Below are positions 47,400 to 60,095 of a stretch of DNA of 64,000 bases, piece by piece. The stretch lies in contig NC_088868.1 of NCBI RefSeq assembly GCF_032884065.1, forward strand, positions 34,684,890 to 34,748,889, read 5' to 3'. The notes under the pieces are model-generated. The model had not been told where the DNA came from. It did not search any database and saw only the letters and a list, made by a program, of their open reading frames with translations. This stretch comes from Artemia franciscana. Taxonomy: Eukaryota; Arthropoda; Branchiopoda; Anostraca; Artemiidae. Position 1 is the first letter of the stretch; each line of letters begins with the position of its first letter. The position numbers and the translations under genes are program-made.

Positions 47400-49250
47400 T
47401 TAAAGTAAGGAAATAATTTTTTCGACTGGAAGTAAGAAGCGGTATTAAAACTTAAAACTAACAGAAATTATTATGTATATTAAGGGGGTTGACCCTGCTC
47501 AACACGTCGGTTTTTACACTAAAGTTTGAATTGCGTCCCAATTCTTTAATAACGACTCTGAAATGCGAGACTTGTTTAATTATAGGCAGTGCAAAAACAC
47601 TGCCTAAGTAAAGAACAACGTTGGCAAAATGTGCTATTTTTGTAGACCAGGGCTCTTCGCATAGAAGGAGTTGTCGTAGAAACTTGGGAAAGGGCTTATT
47701 TGATTGAAACATGAAAGGGTTAGCATATTTTGTAATTGTCAAAAACTATTGGGGGCAACCAACCCCCCTGCCACGCCCATCATTTCCCCAAACACATCCA
47801 GTCAAAATTTTTAGGTAGCCACTTTGTTCAGCGTAGTTGAAAGATCAGTAAATTATGTATTTGAGGACCCCCCTCCCACAGACCTCAGGGCAAGGGTTTT
47901 AAGTTATGCCCTGGGGGCATGCAAGGTTTTTGTAGAAAGGGTGGTCGTATAAATCTCGGAGGGTTCTCATTGAATTATTAAGAGAAAGTTATAAAACCAT
48001 TTTTAAGAGTAGTCATGATCGAAGGGAAGCTAACCCCTCCCCCCACACACGTTATGTTTTCCCGAAATGTATATAACTGAATTTTTAATATAGCCATTTT
48101 ATTCAAAATAGTCCAAAGATGACATAACAAGGCTTTTGGGGTTGGAACAAACCCCCCGAGCCTGGAGGTAAGGGTTGTAAGCTATGTCCCCGTAGTATTT
48201 AAGCCTATTATGAAAGGGATGGTTGTACAAACTTTAGAGGATCTCATTTGGTTTAAATTTGGAAGTTATAATTCCCTTTTGAGAGTTAAAAGTGATGGAG
48301 GGAAACTATCCCCCCCCCCGACTACCTCTTTTTTCGTTGAAAGCATTTGATTGAAATTGTGAGATTTGTTCAAAATTTATTTTGTTCAAAATAGTCAAAA
48401 GAACATATAAAAATGCCTCTAGGGTTGGCACAACCCCCAGAGCCCCTGGGGCAAGGGATGTAAGTTATGCCCTGGGAGCATATAAGGTTTTGGGGAATGG
48501 CTGGTCGCATAAACTTCAGATAGGGCTCATTTGATTTGAAATTAGAAATTATAGTGCCTTTTTTAAGAGTCAAAAGTGATTTTAAAGCAAGCAGCCCCTT
48601 CCCCCTCTGTGTCCATCATTTCCCCAAGCACGTCCAATCAAAACTCTGAGATAGCAATTTTCTAGCGAAATTGAAGGATCCAGAAATTATGTCTTAGAGG
48701 ACAACCATCCAACAGATCTTGGGGCATAGGTTGTAAGTTATGCCCTGGGGGTATACAAGGTTGTGTATATAAAGTGTGGGCGTATTTGCTTCGGAGGGGC
48801 CCCTTGGACTGGTAATCAAAAGTTTTAGTGTCATTTTTAAGAGTCAATATGATCAGGGGGCAGCTGCCCCCTCCTCTTCGTGTTTTCTTCTAATTCATCC
48901 AATAATAATTTTGAGATAATCATTTTATTCAAAATAGTCCGAAGATCGTTTTGTGGTTGTTACAAACCACCAAAACATGTTTTAAGTTATACCCCGTGGG
49001 CATTTAAGTTTTTATGGAACGGATGGTTGTATAAACTTTAGACGTGGTTCATTTGGTTGAAAATTGAAAGTTCTAGTTCTATTTTAAGAGTAAAAAATGA
49101 TGGAGGTCAACTAGCCCCTTGCCTAACTACCCCTCTTTATGAAACGCATCTGATAAAAATTGTGAGATTTCCATTTTAATACAAAATAATCCAAATAACA
49201 TATAACAATGGCCGAGCACATTCAGTCATTTAAAATCTATTAAGGAATAA
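47400..49250 (+). repeat. Second ~265-290-bp satellite array, headed by a family A arm
   Basis: 47420-47560 is a family A hairpin-arm segment (GGAAGTAAGAAGCGGTATTA). From about 47590 the satellite units follow, with anchors such as ACAACCCCCAGAGCCCCTGG and GTAAGTTATGCCCTGGG near 47880, 48150, 48430, 48715 and 48980. They are recognisably the same satellite as 41705-43625 but carry their own variants (GGGCATGCAAGG versus GGCATAC), about five units. Confidence 0.8.
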
Positions 49251-49429
49251 TATTTTTTTAATGAAGAATATTTTTTTGGGGGGTGGGCGCACGGCACATA
49301 AGCAAGAATTTATTTCAAGCGGGGCAACAATAAAAGAAAGGGGCAACTAGATAACTCGAATAAGAAAGGCTAAAGAAGTTGAAAAAATTAAGGATTCCGT
49401 GGGGGGAGGTTGACACAACCTCCCAGAGA

Positions 49430-49960
49430 CACTATAGTAGTAAAAGTAGTAGCAGCAGTACAAATAGCAGTAGTAGCAGGTACGTTTTACCTTTTGGTCA
49501 ACTGGATTGCCAATTGATGATAACCCTGAAGTTTCTTTTGATACGATAAGCCGTTCCAAAAATATTGCTTTTACACCCGTATCAGCAATCTCTATGCAGA
49601 TAATATGGTTTGATTTAGTTCAACTTTCCCCTCAAAGTATCCGCAGATGTTTATGTTAATATCCTCAGCTTTAGTAGTACCCGGTACAGAAATAGCAGTT
49701 TTAGTGATAGTAGTACTAGTAGCAGTGTACAAATATTGCCTTTTTGGTCTATTGATCATCTCCCTTATCATTTGCTGGAAGTTCAAAATTAATGTGCTAA
49801 GTCATTCCTTAGTTACGCCTTTTTGACAACCCAAATACACATGATATGCTTTGATTTAGTTGTTCAACACTCCCCTCAATATTCCTCGAAAGACTCACCT
49901 TAATGCCCTTTGTATTTTGGGAAAGTAGTAGTCAAATATACATACCTTTTCCCAAAGTAA
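49430..49960. repeat. Imperfect (TAG/CAG)n trinucleotide region
   Basis: Two TAGTAG-AGCAG-type blocks (49433-49482 and 49670-49727) alternate with a sequence containing AACTTTCCCCTCAAAGTATC / AACACTCCCCTCAATATTCC. A related block lies at 53821-53980 next to AACATTCCCTGAAAGATACA, so the trinucleotide tract moves with this repeat. Confidence 0.6.
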
Positions 49961-50330
49961 ACAATGATCAAATTGCCTATCTTACAACCCTTGTTTTGAG
50001 ACCTCGGGGGAGGGGTTGATATCTCCAAACGCACAATTACTGAACCTTTCAACAATACTGAAAACATAAATGTCTCAAAATTTTGTTTGGATGTTTGTTT
50101 TTAGAAAATGATGGACGTTGGGGTTGCTCTCAAATCACCTTTAACTCTTAAAAAGGGCAATATAACTTCCAATTTCAAATCAAATTAGCCCCTTCTGAAG
50201 TTTATGCGACAACCAATTATATAAAAATCTTATATGTCTCCAGGGCGTAACTTACAGCCTTTTCCCGAGGGTCGTGTCGTAACCTTTTCCCGAGGGTCGT
50301 GTTAACCTTTTCCCGAGGAAAAAGGTTAAA
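49961..50330 (-). repeat. Inverted fragment of the 265-bp satellite
   Basis: On the minus strand it reads GGCTGTAAGTTACGCCCTGG, then TAAACTTCAGAAGGGGCTAA and TTTTTAAGAGTTAAAGGTG, i.e. one satellite unit in reverse. A short tandem TTTTCCCGAGGGTCGTGT repeat sits at 50260-50320. Confidence 0.6.
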
Positions 50331-50734
50331 TGTTTTCACTTTACAACTTTAATAAATACAATATTACTAAAATTTTAAGGAATAAATATGAACATATATA
50401 TATTAAACTGACAATACACATTCATTTGTATTTTTGTCACTAAAGTATAAATTGTGTTCTGGCCTTGAGAAAGCAAAGGGGATGTGAGCCCTAATCATGC
50501 TGATTTTCGCTCGTTTTGAGTTTGACTCAATTATTTATTGTCATTTATTTTCGTTTTGGTTTTCATTTATTTATTGACGCTTATTTTTGTTAGTTATACG
50601 TTTGGTAGATTATTTGATTCTATTCTTGTCCATTTTTGGTTTAATGGAGTTCTTTACGTTTCCTTGAAAATCCTATTTTGTGGATAGAGCTTTTTTAAAT
50701 TAATCAGAACAATATGAAGTTTTTTTAAGTATTA

Positions 50735-51850
50735 ACAAACGTTGATGTCGAGGGCGAGGTATTGAGGAAGGGACAACCCCTTTTATATGCGTAAAAAATT
50801 ATGTTCGTTTTAAACTTTAATGTTGCTCCTTACTTTCAGTTGAAAAAACTTTTTTTAATTCAATGCAAGAAAACAGACAATAGCGTGACCCTTTCGCCTA
50901 TCTTCAGCATAGGTGGGACCCAAAAAGAAGAGGAAGTTCGTAGAAAAACATGCGTTGTGAAGAGGTGAAGAGCAAGGTGTTGAGGAGAAGGCAACCCCTT
51001 TTATATACTTAAAAATTTCTGCTCATTTTCAGTTTTAATGTTGCTCCTTACTTTCAGTTAAAAAAAACTTGTTTTTTCAATTCAATGCAAGAAAAGAGAT
51101 AGTAGTATGACCCTTTCGCATATCTTCGTTATAGGTGGGACCCAAAAAGAACAGGAGGTTCATAGAATTTTATGTGTTTTGAAGAGGTAAAGAGCAAGGT
51201 GTTGAGGAGGGGGCAACCCCATTCATATACTTAAAAATTTCTGTTCGTTTTCAGTTTTAATGTTGCTTCTTACTTTCAATTGAAAAAACTTTTTTTAAAA
51301 TTCAATTCAAGAAAAGAGACAATAGCGTGATCCTTTAACATATCTTCAACATAGGTGGGATCCAAAAAGAACAGGAGGTTTGTAAAAAAATATGTATTAT
51401 GAAGAGGTTAAGAGCAAGGTGCTGAGGAGGGGGCAACCCCTTTCATGTACTTAAAAATTTTGTTCGTTTTAAGATTAAATGCTGCTCCTTACTTTCAGTT
51501 GAGAAAACTTGTTTTGTTTAATTCAATTCAAGAAAAGAGACAATAGAGTGATCCTTTTGCATATCTTTAGCATAGGTGGGGCCCAAAAAGAACAGGAGGT
51601 AAAGAGCAAGGTGTTGAGGAGGGGGCAACCCCATTCATATACTTAAAATTTTATGTTCGTTTTCTGTTCCCATTCATATACTTAAAAATTTCTGCTCGTT
51701 TTCGGTTTTAATGTTGCTCCTTACTTTCAGTTGATAAAACTTTTTTTTTATAATTCAATACAAGAAAAGAGACAGTAGCGTGATTCTTTCGCATATCTTC
51801 AGTATAGGTGGGACCTAGAAAGAACAAGAGGTTCGTAAGAAAAAAGATAA
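50735..51850 (+). repeat. ~220-bp tandem array derived from family A
   Basis: About five units (TTGCTCC anchors near 50823, 51041, 51263, 51482 and 51714). Each joins a hairpin-arm half (AGAGCAAGGTGTTGAGGAGG, TCGTTTTCAGTTTTAATGTT, GCTCCTTACTTTCAGTTGAA) to a segment absent from other family A copies (GAAAAGAGACAATAGCGTGA, CATATCTTCAGCATAGGTGG, ACCCAAAAAGAACAGGAGGT). Unit identity is high, suggesting recent local amplification. Confidence 0.9.
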
Positions 51851-52069
51851 AGTAAGAAGAGAACTTTAAAGCAGAAATAGGAAACCTAAAATGATCAAAT
51901 CCAAAACACAATAATAAAATAATACATAAAAGTTCAATTCAGGGATATACGAAGGGGGAGGGGCACAAAATTCTTTTTTTTTCAGATTTCTTGGTCTATT
52001 TAAATTATCAAATAAATTTATACGTCATTATTACCCAAAGAAAGCTTTGCGCAAGAAAGCAAAGCTAGT

Positions 52070-52453
52070 TCAAGTACTCCTAAAAATCCACAATATAGAG
52101 GCAATTACGTAAACTCTCGCAAAATCTAGGTCAGATTCACGCCAATAGCAACAAATCAAAATATACAATTCAGTTGCTTCAGATAAAAAGAGTGAATTAA
52201 TCAAATCTGGAATTTGAATCACCTCTGTCCCAGCTAGAACGAGGCTAAAGCTGAAGGTCGACTTATTAATTCTGCTCAGAAATAATCCTTTCATTGATAT
52301 GTAACATTCATTACGCCTTTTAGTTCCTATCTTGAATTTAAGTTGGACTTTGAATTTAACTTTGAATTCACTTAAGGATTTTGTAGTGATGAGATGCATA
52401 TCTGAATATGCCTTGTCAGTTAAATAGTTAAACAGAAGCATCAATTTAAGCAA
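52070..52453 (-). CDS. Doubtful 127-residue ORF
   Basis: Starts MLKLMLLFNYLTDKAYSDMH and contains repeated FKVKFKVQLKFKIG and a hydrophobic ELYILICCYW stretch. I recognise no family, and the opposite strand carries many stops. It directly precedes the LINE insertion. Treat as a chance ORF unless expression is shown. Confidence 0.15.
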   Translation of the reverse strand: MLKLMLLFNYLTDKAYSDMHLITTKSLSEFKVKFKVQLKFKIGTKRRNECYISMKGLFLSRINKSTFSFSLVLAGTEVIQIPDLINSLFLSEATELYILICCYWRESDLDFARVYVIASILWIFRST

Positions 52454-52474
52454 TCTACTGAGTGTTAATTAAAA

Positions 52475-53474
52475 TACCAGCGAAGTTTTAATGAAAATTA
52501 ATTTGTAAAACTTTTTTAAAGAAAATTAAAAAACTATGTTAAACCAAAAATGAGCAAACATATTGATGAGCAGCATATTAATGAATGTCTCAGCTTTAGA
52601 GAACCTATAGATTATATTAGTCTTAAACTCGCTAGGAATGTTGGCATCTTAAGAAAGTTGCAGTATATTTTCCCAAGAGATATTTTAAGAACACTGTATT
52701 ATTCCTTAATTCATCCTTATCTGCTATATTGTTGTAATGTTTGAGGTAGTACATTTCCTTCTCATCTCCATCATATTCGAGTTTTGCAGAATAAAGCGCT
52801 TCGAGTGATATGTGGTGTAGCTTATAAAGACTCGGTACAAAAGAGGCATATAGAATGCAAAATCTTGCCTTTAGCAGGACTTATTACTTTTTATCGAAGC
52901 CTGTTTATATATGAATATTTTCAAAATTGTTTACCAATATGTTTTAAAAGTATGTTTGAATTAGGAAGTGTTATTCATACATATTCTACGAGACAGTCCG
53001 ATATAATTCGTCGTCCGCTTACTATTACCCGTAGATCTCAATTTTCTATTCGGCATCTAGGACCTCATGCATGGAATTGTTTACCTATGACTTTGAGAAA
53101 CATGGATAGTTTTCTTGAATTTCGGCAGGAATTAAAGCTATTTTGCCTTAATATTCATGGTTTTGATAGTTGAGTGGACCTCAAGTGGAGCCAAGATGTT
53201 GGTTTTGTTTTTGGCGATACTGGTCAAGTGGTTTTAGTTTCTTTTTGTTTTGTCTCTTTTGAAGTGTAATTCCGTTTCGATTGAAATGCAGGGTAATTGA
53301 ATTTTTTCTTCTTCTTTTCTTTTCTTTTTTCTTTTCCTTTTCTTTTCTTTTTTATTTTCTTCTTCTTTTTCGTATCGTTTTTTTGTGTGTGTATTGGGGT
53401 TGTAAGCCCAAACAGGCTTTGCTTCGGGCCATTTGCTTGTTTTGTTTTGTTATTTATGTTAATAAACCCATCTT

Positions 53475-53554
<80 letters not shown>
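52475..53554 (+). mobile_element. 5'-truncated non-LTR retrotransposon (LINE)
   Basis: The open stretch 52550-53173 encodes the reverse-transcriptase thumb and C-terminus: ARNVGILRKLQYIFPRDILR, TLYYSLIHPYLLYCCNV, HHIRVLQNKALRVICGVAYK and HAWNCLPMTLRNMDSF. A single in-frame TGA (52742-52744) interrupts it where relatives have the Trp of NVWG. The 3' UTR holds T-rich tracts (53300-53370) and AATAAACCCATC at 53461-53472, and ends in (TC)n. The endonuclease, the finger and palm domains and any ORF1 are missing. A jockey/CR1-like clade is likely but not settled. Confidence 0.85.
53479..53554. repeat. (TC)n microsatellite at LINE 3' end
   Basis: Thirty-eight uninterrupted TC units, directly continuing the LINE 3' tail. 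They yield artefactual SLSL and RERE reading frames. Confidence 0.98.
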
Positions 53555-53561
<7 letters not shown>

Positions 53562-53639
53562 CAAATAATTTTTCAAGCGTAAAAATACCGTTAACCCCTA
53601 TCCATAAATAAATGAAACTAAAAACGAACAGAAATCACA

Positions 53640-54420
53640 ATCAAACAGTTCGTGGTAACGAACTGTTGTAAAGATTGACCCAGCTCAATAGTAACCGAAA
53701 ATTTAAAATGAAATTTTGATCAAATTCAGAGTATTGGAGAACCCTACTTTAGTAGTTTCAAGTTCCTATCTACAAAACTCTTGGATACAGTACCTTTTTG
53801 TTGTTTCACATTCAACATTTAAGATCAACATTCCCTGAAAGATACACCTTAATGTCCTTATCTTTATTAGTAGCAGTAGTATTCCTAGTAGTAGTAGTAG
53901 TAGCACTAAAAGTTGCTGAAGCATCTGTATTAGCTGTACTAGTAGCAGTAGTACAAGTAGTGGTAGTAGGAGTGGTGTTGGTAGTTTGGAGGCTGGCTCA
54001 TTCGATTGAAATTGAAAGTTCTAGTACCCATTTTAAGAGGACCGGAGAGTAGCCGCCCCCCCCAGCATATATATCGGACATTTTAACTGTGATGAACCAA
54101 ATCGTTATCTCAAAATTTCTCTCGGAAATCTTTGGGGAAAGAGGGCATGGGAAGGGGGCTTGTCGCGATCCAATCTCTTTGATCACTTTAAAAGGCAGTG
54201 AAACTTTAAAATTTTTCTGAAATGAGCCTTCTCCAGACCTTCTAGGACCTTCAGTTTGAAAAGATCCATGGAGAGAGAAAAAACACACACATCCATCTTT
54301 CTTAGTCAGAAAATCCGAATTTTTATAGATGAGAGCTTAAAACCTTTCCCGATTGTTTTAAAACCGAGACCTGGTAGGGGCAGTTCCCCCTCTTTCCCAT
54401 AAAAAATTACACTCCTGCTA
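53640..54420 (-). repeat. Mosaic of family A end, trinucleotide and satellite pieces
   Basis: 53641-53790 is the family A terminus in reverse (AAACAGTTCGTGGTAACGAA, CCCAGCTCAATAGTAACCGA). 53821-53980 is the (GTA)n-type block. 53995-54060 matches the satellite unit (TTGAAAGTTCTAGTACCCAT). From 54060 it returns to family A body (CAGCATATATATCGGACATT; ATCTCAAAATTTCTC). The junctions look like nested insertions or rearrangement. Confidence 0.6.
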
Positions 54421-54472
54421 CTGTCTATGAGGTGGGGTTGTCAATACCTAAAAGAGCACATTTCAACACCCA

Positions 54473-54578
<106 letters not shown>

Positions 54579-54579
54579 A

Positions 54580-56135
54580 TCTATATATATAAAAATAAGT
54601 TGTCTGTCTGTGGATGTGTGGATGGATGTGTGGATGGATGTGTCAGGTGACGTCACCTGAAAAAACTGGATTAGGTGACGTCAAAACTGAAAAAACTAAA
54701 AAAAGGCAAAAACTACAAAAAAAACTAAAAACTAATAAAAAAAATAAAAAAGCTAAAAAACTAAAAAAACTATAAAGGTAAAAACCAATAAAAAACTAAA
54801 AAAAAAACTGAAAAAACTAAAAAAAGGCAAAAACTACAAAAAAAAACTAAAAACTAATAAAAAAAGTAAAAAAGCTAAAAAACTAAAAAAACTAAAAAAA
54901 CTAAAAAAAGGTAAAAAACTAAAAAAAATAAAAAATAAAAAAAAACTAAAAAAAAGGAAAAACTGAAAAATAAGCTAAAATAAAGGTAAAAACCAATAAA
55001 AAACTAAAAAAAAAAAGGAAAAAACTAATAAATGACGACACTCAAAGAGAAAGCGACCAGGACAAAAAACTAAAAAAAAAGGCAAAAACTACAAAAAAAC
55101 TAAAAACTAATAAAAAAAATAAAAAAGCTAAAAAACTAAAAAAACTAAAAAAAGGTAAAAAACTAAAAAAACTAAAAACTAAAAAAAAACTAAAAAAGGT
55201 AAAAACTAAAAGAACTAAAAAAGAAAAAAATAAATGACGACACTCAAAGAGAAAGCGACCAGGACAAAAGGAATGTTCGATTAGCAATCAACAAAGCACC
55301 GGGACACAGGGAGTATAAATGACGACCAGGACACAAGTAAAAAAAAAAATTAACAAAACTAAAAAGAAGGTAAAAACTACAAAAAAACTAAAAAGAAAAA
55401 AAAACTAAAAACTAATAAAAAAACTAAAAAATCTAAAAATCTAAATAAACTAAAAAAGAAAAAAAAAGGAAAAAAATAAAGGAGAAAAACAAAACTAAAA
55501 AACGAATGTATATACAGACCGGTACACCGGGATACAAATGACGACCGGGACACAGGGAATATAAATAACGACCGGGACACAGGGACACAACTACAACGGG
55601 GACACCGGGGGAAACAGGGGGATATAAATGACGACCGGGACAAAAAAACTAAAAAGAAATAAAAACTAAAAACTAATAAAAAAAACTAAAAAATCTAAAA
55701 ATCTAAATAAGCTAAAAAAGAAAAAAAAAGGAGAAAAACAAAACTAAAAAACGAATGTATATACAGACCGGGACACCGGGATACAAATGATGACCGGGAC
55801 CCGGGACACAGGGAATATAAATGACGACCGGGACACAGGGACACAACTACAACGGGGACACCGGGGGAAACAGGGGGATAACCTGACAATCTATTTATAT
55901 GCAAAGACAATGGGACAGCAAAGAATGTTGTATATTCGCAAGTTTTACGTAGTTAAAACCATATATATATATATATATATCTATATTCACAGGTGGGACA
56001 TAGGGACACAACTACAATGGCGCGTAACTATTATGGCGCGTAACGACTTACGCGCGCGGGGGGGCTTGGGGGGGGCGCGAAGCGCCCCCACCAACTAGGT
56101 GTTGGGGTGGCGCGAAGCGCCACCCCAACAGCTAG
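54580..56135 (+). mobile_element. Helitron copy 1
   Basis: The 5' end TCTATATATATAAAAATAAG follows an A at 54579. The 3' end is CTAG at 56132-56135 followed by T, the A|T insertion rule for Helitrons. A perfect 13-bp stem with GAA loop (56101-56129) lies 2 bp before CTAG. The interior holds blocks of A-rich ACTAAAAAA repeats alternating with GACCGGGACACAGGG minisatellite, then the helicase C-terminal remnant LTIYLYAK (in another frame [20 protein letters not shown]) at about 55880-55955. No Rep domain, so it is non-autonomous. Confidence 0.85.
56101..56129. terminator. Helitron 3'-terminal hairpin
   Basis: GTTGGGGTGGCGC, loop GAA, GCGCCACCCCAAC: a perfect 13-bp stem just before CTAG. It is the transposition stop signal type of Helitrons, not a transcription terminator. 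A second weaker hairpin with its own CTAG (56095-56098) lies immediately upstream. Confidence 0.85.
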
Positions 56136-57404
56136 TATATATATAAATATATATATCTATATATATAAAAATAAGTTGTCTGTGTGTGGATCTGTGGATC
56201 AGGTGACGTCATGTTTGTCCGCATATGACGTCTGAATTATTTCACACTAATACAAAAGAAGAAAAAAACTAAAAAAGGTAAAAACTACAAAAAAAACTAA
56301 AAAGAAAAAAAACTAAAAAAGCTAAAAAACTAAAAAAAACTAAAAAAAGGTAAAAATCTAATAACTAAAAAAACTGAAAAAAAAAGGCAAAAACTACAAA
56401 AAAAAATAAAAACTAATAAAAAAACTAAAAAAGCTAAAAAACTAAAAAAACTAAAAAAAACTAAAAAAAGGTAAAAAACTAAAAAAACTAAAAACTAAAA
56501 AAGAAAAAAACTAAAAAAAAAGGAAAAAACTGAAAAATAAAAGAGAAAAAGAAAACTAAAAAAATATGAATAAATATATATAAAAATAAGTTGTTTGTGG
56601 GTTATGTCTGTCTGTCTGTCTGTCGAGTGACGTCGTGTTTGTCCGCATATGACGTCTGAATTATTTCACACTAATACAAAAGAAGAAAAAAAACTAAAAA
56701 AGGTAAAAACTACAAAAAAACTAAAAAGAAAAAAAACTAAAAAAGCTAAAAAACTAAAAAAAGATAAAAAACTAGAAATAAGAGAAAAAGAAAACTAAAA
56801 AAATATTAATAAATATAAAAAATATAAATATAAATATAATATAAATTAGCAATCAACAAAGCACCGAGACACAAATGACGACCGGGACACAGGGAGTATA
56901 AATGACGACCAGGACATAAGTAAAAAAAAAAAAAACTAAAAAAACTAAAAAAATGGTAAAAACTACAAAAAAACTAAAAACTAATAAAAAAACTAAAAAA
57001 TCTAAAAATCTAAATAAACTAAAAAAGAAAAAAAAAGAAAAAAGGAAAAAAATAAAGGAGAAAAACAAAACTAAAAAACGAATGTATATACAGACCGGGA
57101 CACCGAGTTACAAATGACGACCGGGACACAGGGAATATAAATGACGACCGGGACACAGGGACACAACTACAATGGGGACGCCGGGGGGCACAGGGGGATA
57201 TAAATGACGACCGGGACACAAGGAATATAAATGACGCCCGGGACACTCAAAGAGAAATCACAGACTGGAACACCGGGACACAAATGACGACCGGGACACA
57301 GGGAATATAAATGACGACCGGGACACAGGGACATAACTACAAAGGGGACGCCGGGGTGCACAGGGGGATATATAAATGACGATGGCGACTCAGGGAATGG
57401 TCGA

Positions 57405-57594
57405 TTAGCAATCCCCATCAACAAAGCTCAAGGGCAATCATTAGAATCATGAGGTATAGATCTGAATACGGATTGTTTTCCCATGGACCATTATATGTTG
57501 CATGTTCAAGAGTCGGTAAACCTGACAATCTATTTATATGCACAGACAATGGGACAGCAAAGAATGTTGTATATTCGCAAGTTTTACGTAGTTA
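57405..57594 (+). pseudogene. Helitron helicase C-terminal remnant
   Basis: Two frames joined by a one-base loss near 57480: INKAQGQSLES then [14 protein letters not shown], ending VYSQVLRS and a TAA stop (57592-57594). An in-frame stop also follows SLES. It represents the last ~60 residues of a RepHel protein; the rest is absent. Better-preserved copies of the same motif lie on the minus strand at 61440-61740. Confidence 0.75.
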
Positions 57595-57596
57595 AA

Positions 57597-57785
<189 letters not shown>

Positions 57786-57880
57786 ATTCACAGGTGGGAC
57801 ATAGGGACACAACTACAATGGCGCGTAACTAATATGGCGCGTAACGACTTACGCGCGCGGGGGGGCTTGGGGGGGTGCTA

Positions 57881-59800
<1,920 letters not shown>

Positions 59801-59805
59801 TATAT

Positions 59806-60095
59806 ATATATAGGTAGAATACGATATTGGACTCTACAATACCTACCGGCGGTGCTGACCTTTGTTTCTTGGCCCTTCAGCCAGGAATTGCAATGGGGGG
59901 TTGGGGCCCAACCATCCTGTGCTTTCGTCCACCCGTTCTGTCTACCTCCCCCATATTTCTTCCGGTACCCATTTAGAGCTGGGCTGACTCTGGCTGAGCT
60001 TACAGATTCAAGCCACTGACCCCCATCCCAAACTAAATAATTGGGTACACTAGGATTTGAACCCTGCAAATTATCATCCCTAATAGTAATCAATT
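59806..60095 (-). mobile_element. tRNA-derived SINE
   Basis: On the minus strand the head has the B-box-like GGGTTCAAATCCTAG (60064-60050). The body includes AGCCCAGCTCTAAATGGGTA and GCTGAAGGGCCAAGAAACAA, and the tail ends ATTCTACC followed by a (TATA) run at 59795-59811. Head, unrelated body and simple-repeat tail are the layout of a tRNA SINE. An overlapping 99-codon ORF is a by-product. Confidence 0.6.

Noticed and set aside
53224..53611. ORFs with RERERE or SLSLSL runs on both strands
   Set aside because: They come from the (TC)n microsatellite and T-rich LINE 3' UTR.
53798..54052. Valine-rich 84-codon ORF
   Set aside because: It is produced by the (GTA)n trinucleotide block.
55042..57424. 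Minus-strand ORFs with SRSSFI-type or FFSFL-type repeats
   Set aside because: They are shadows of the GACCGGGACAC minisatellite and A-rich blocks in the Helitrons. The meaningful frame is on the plus strand.
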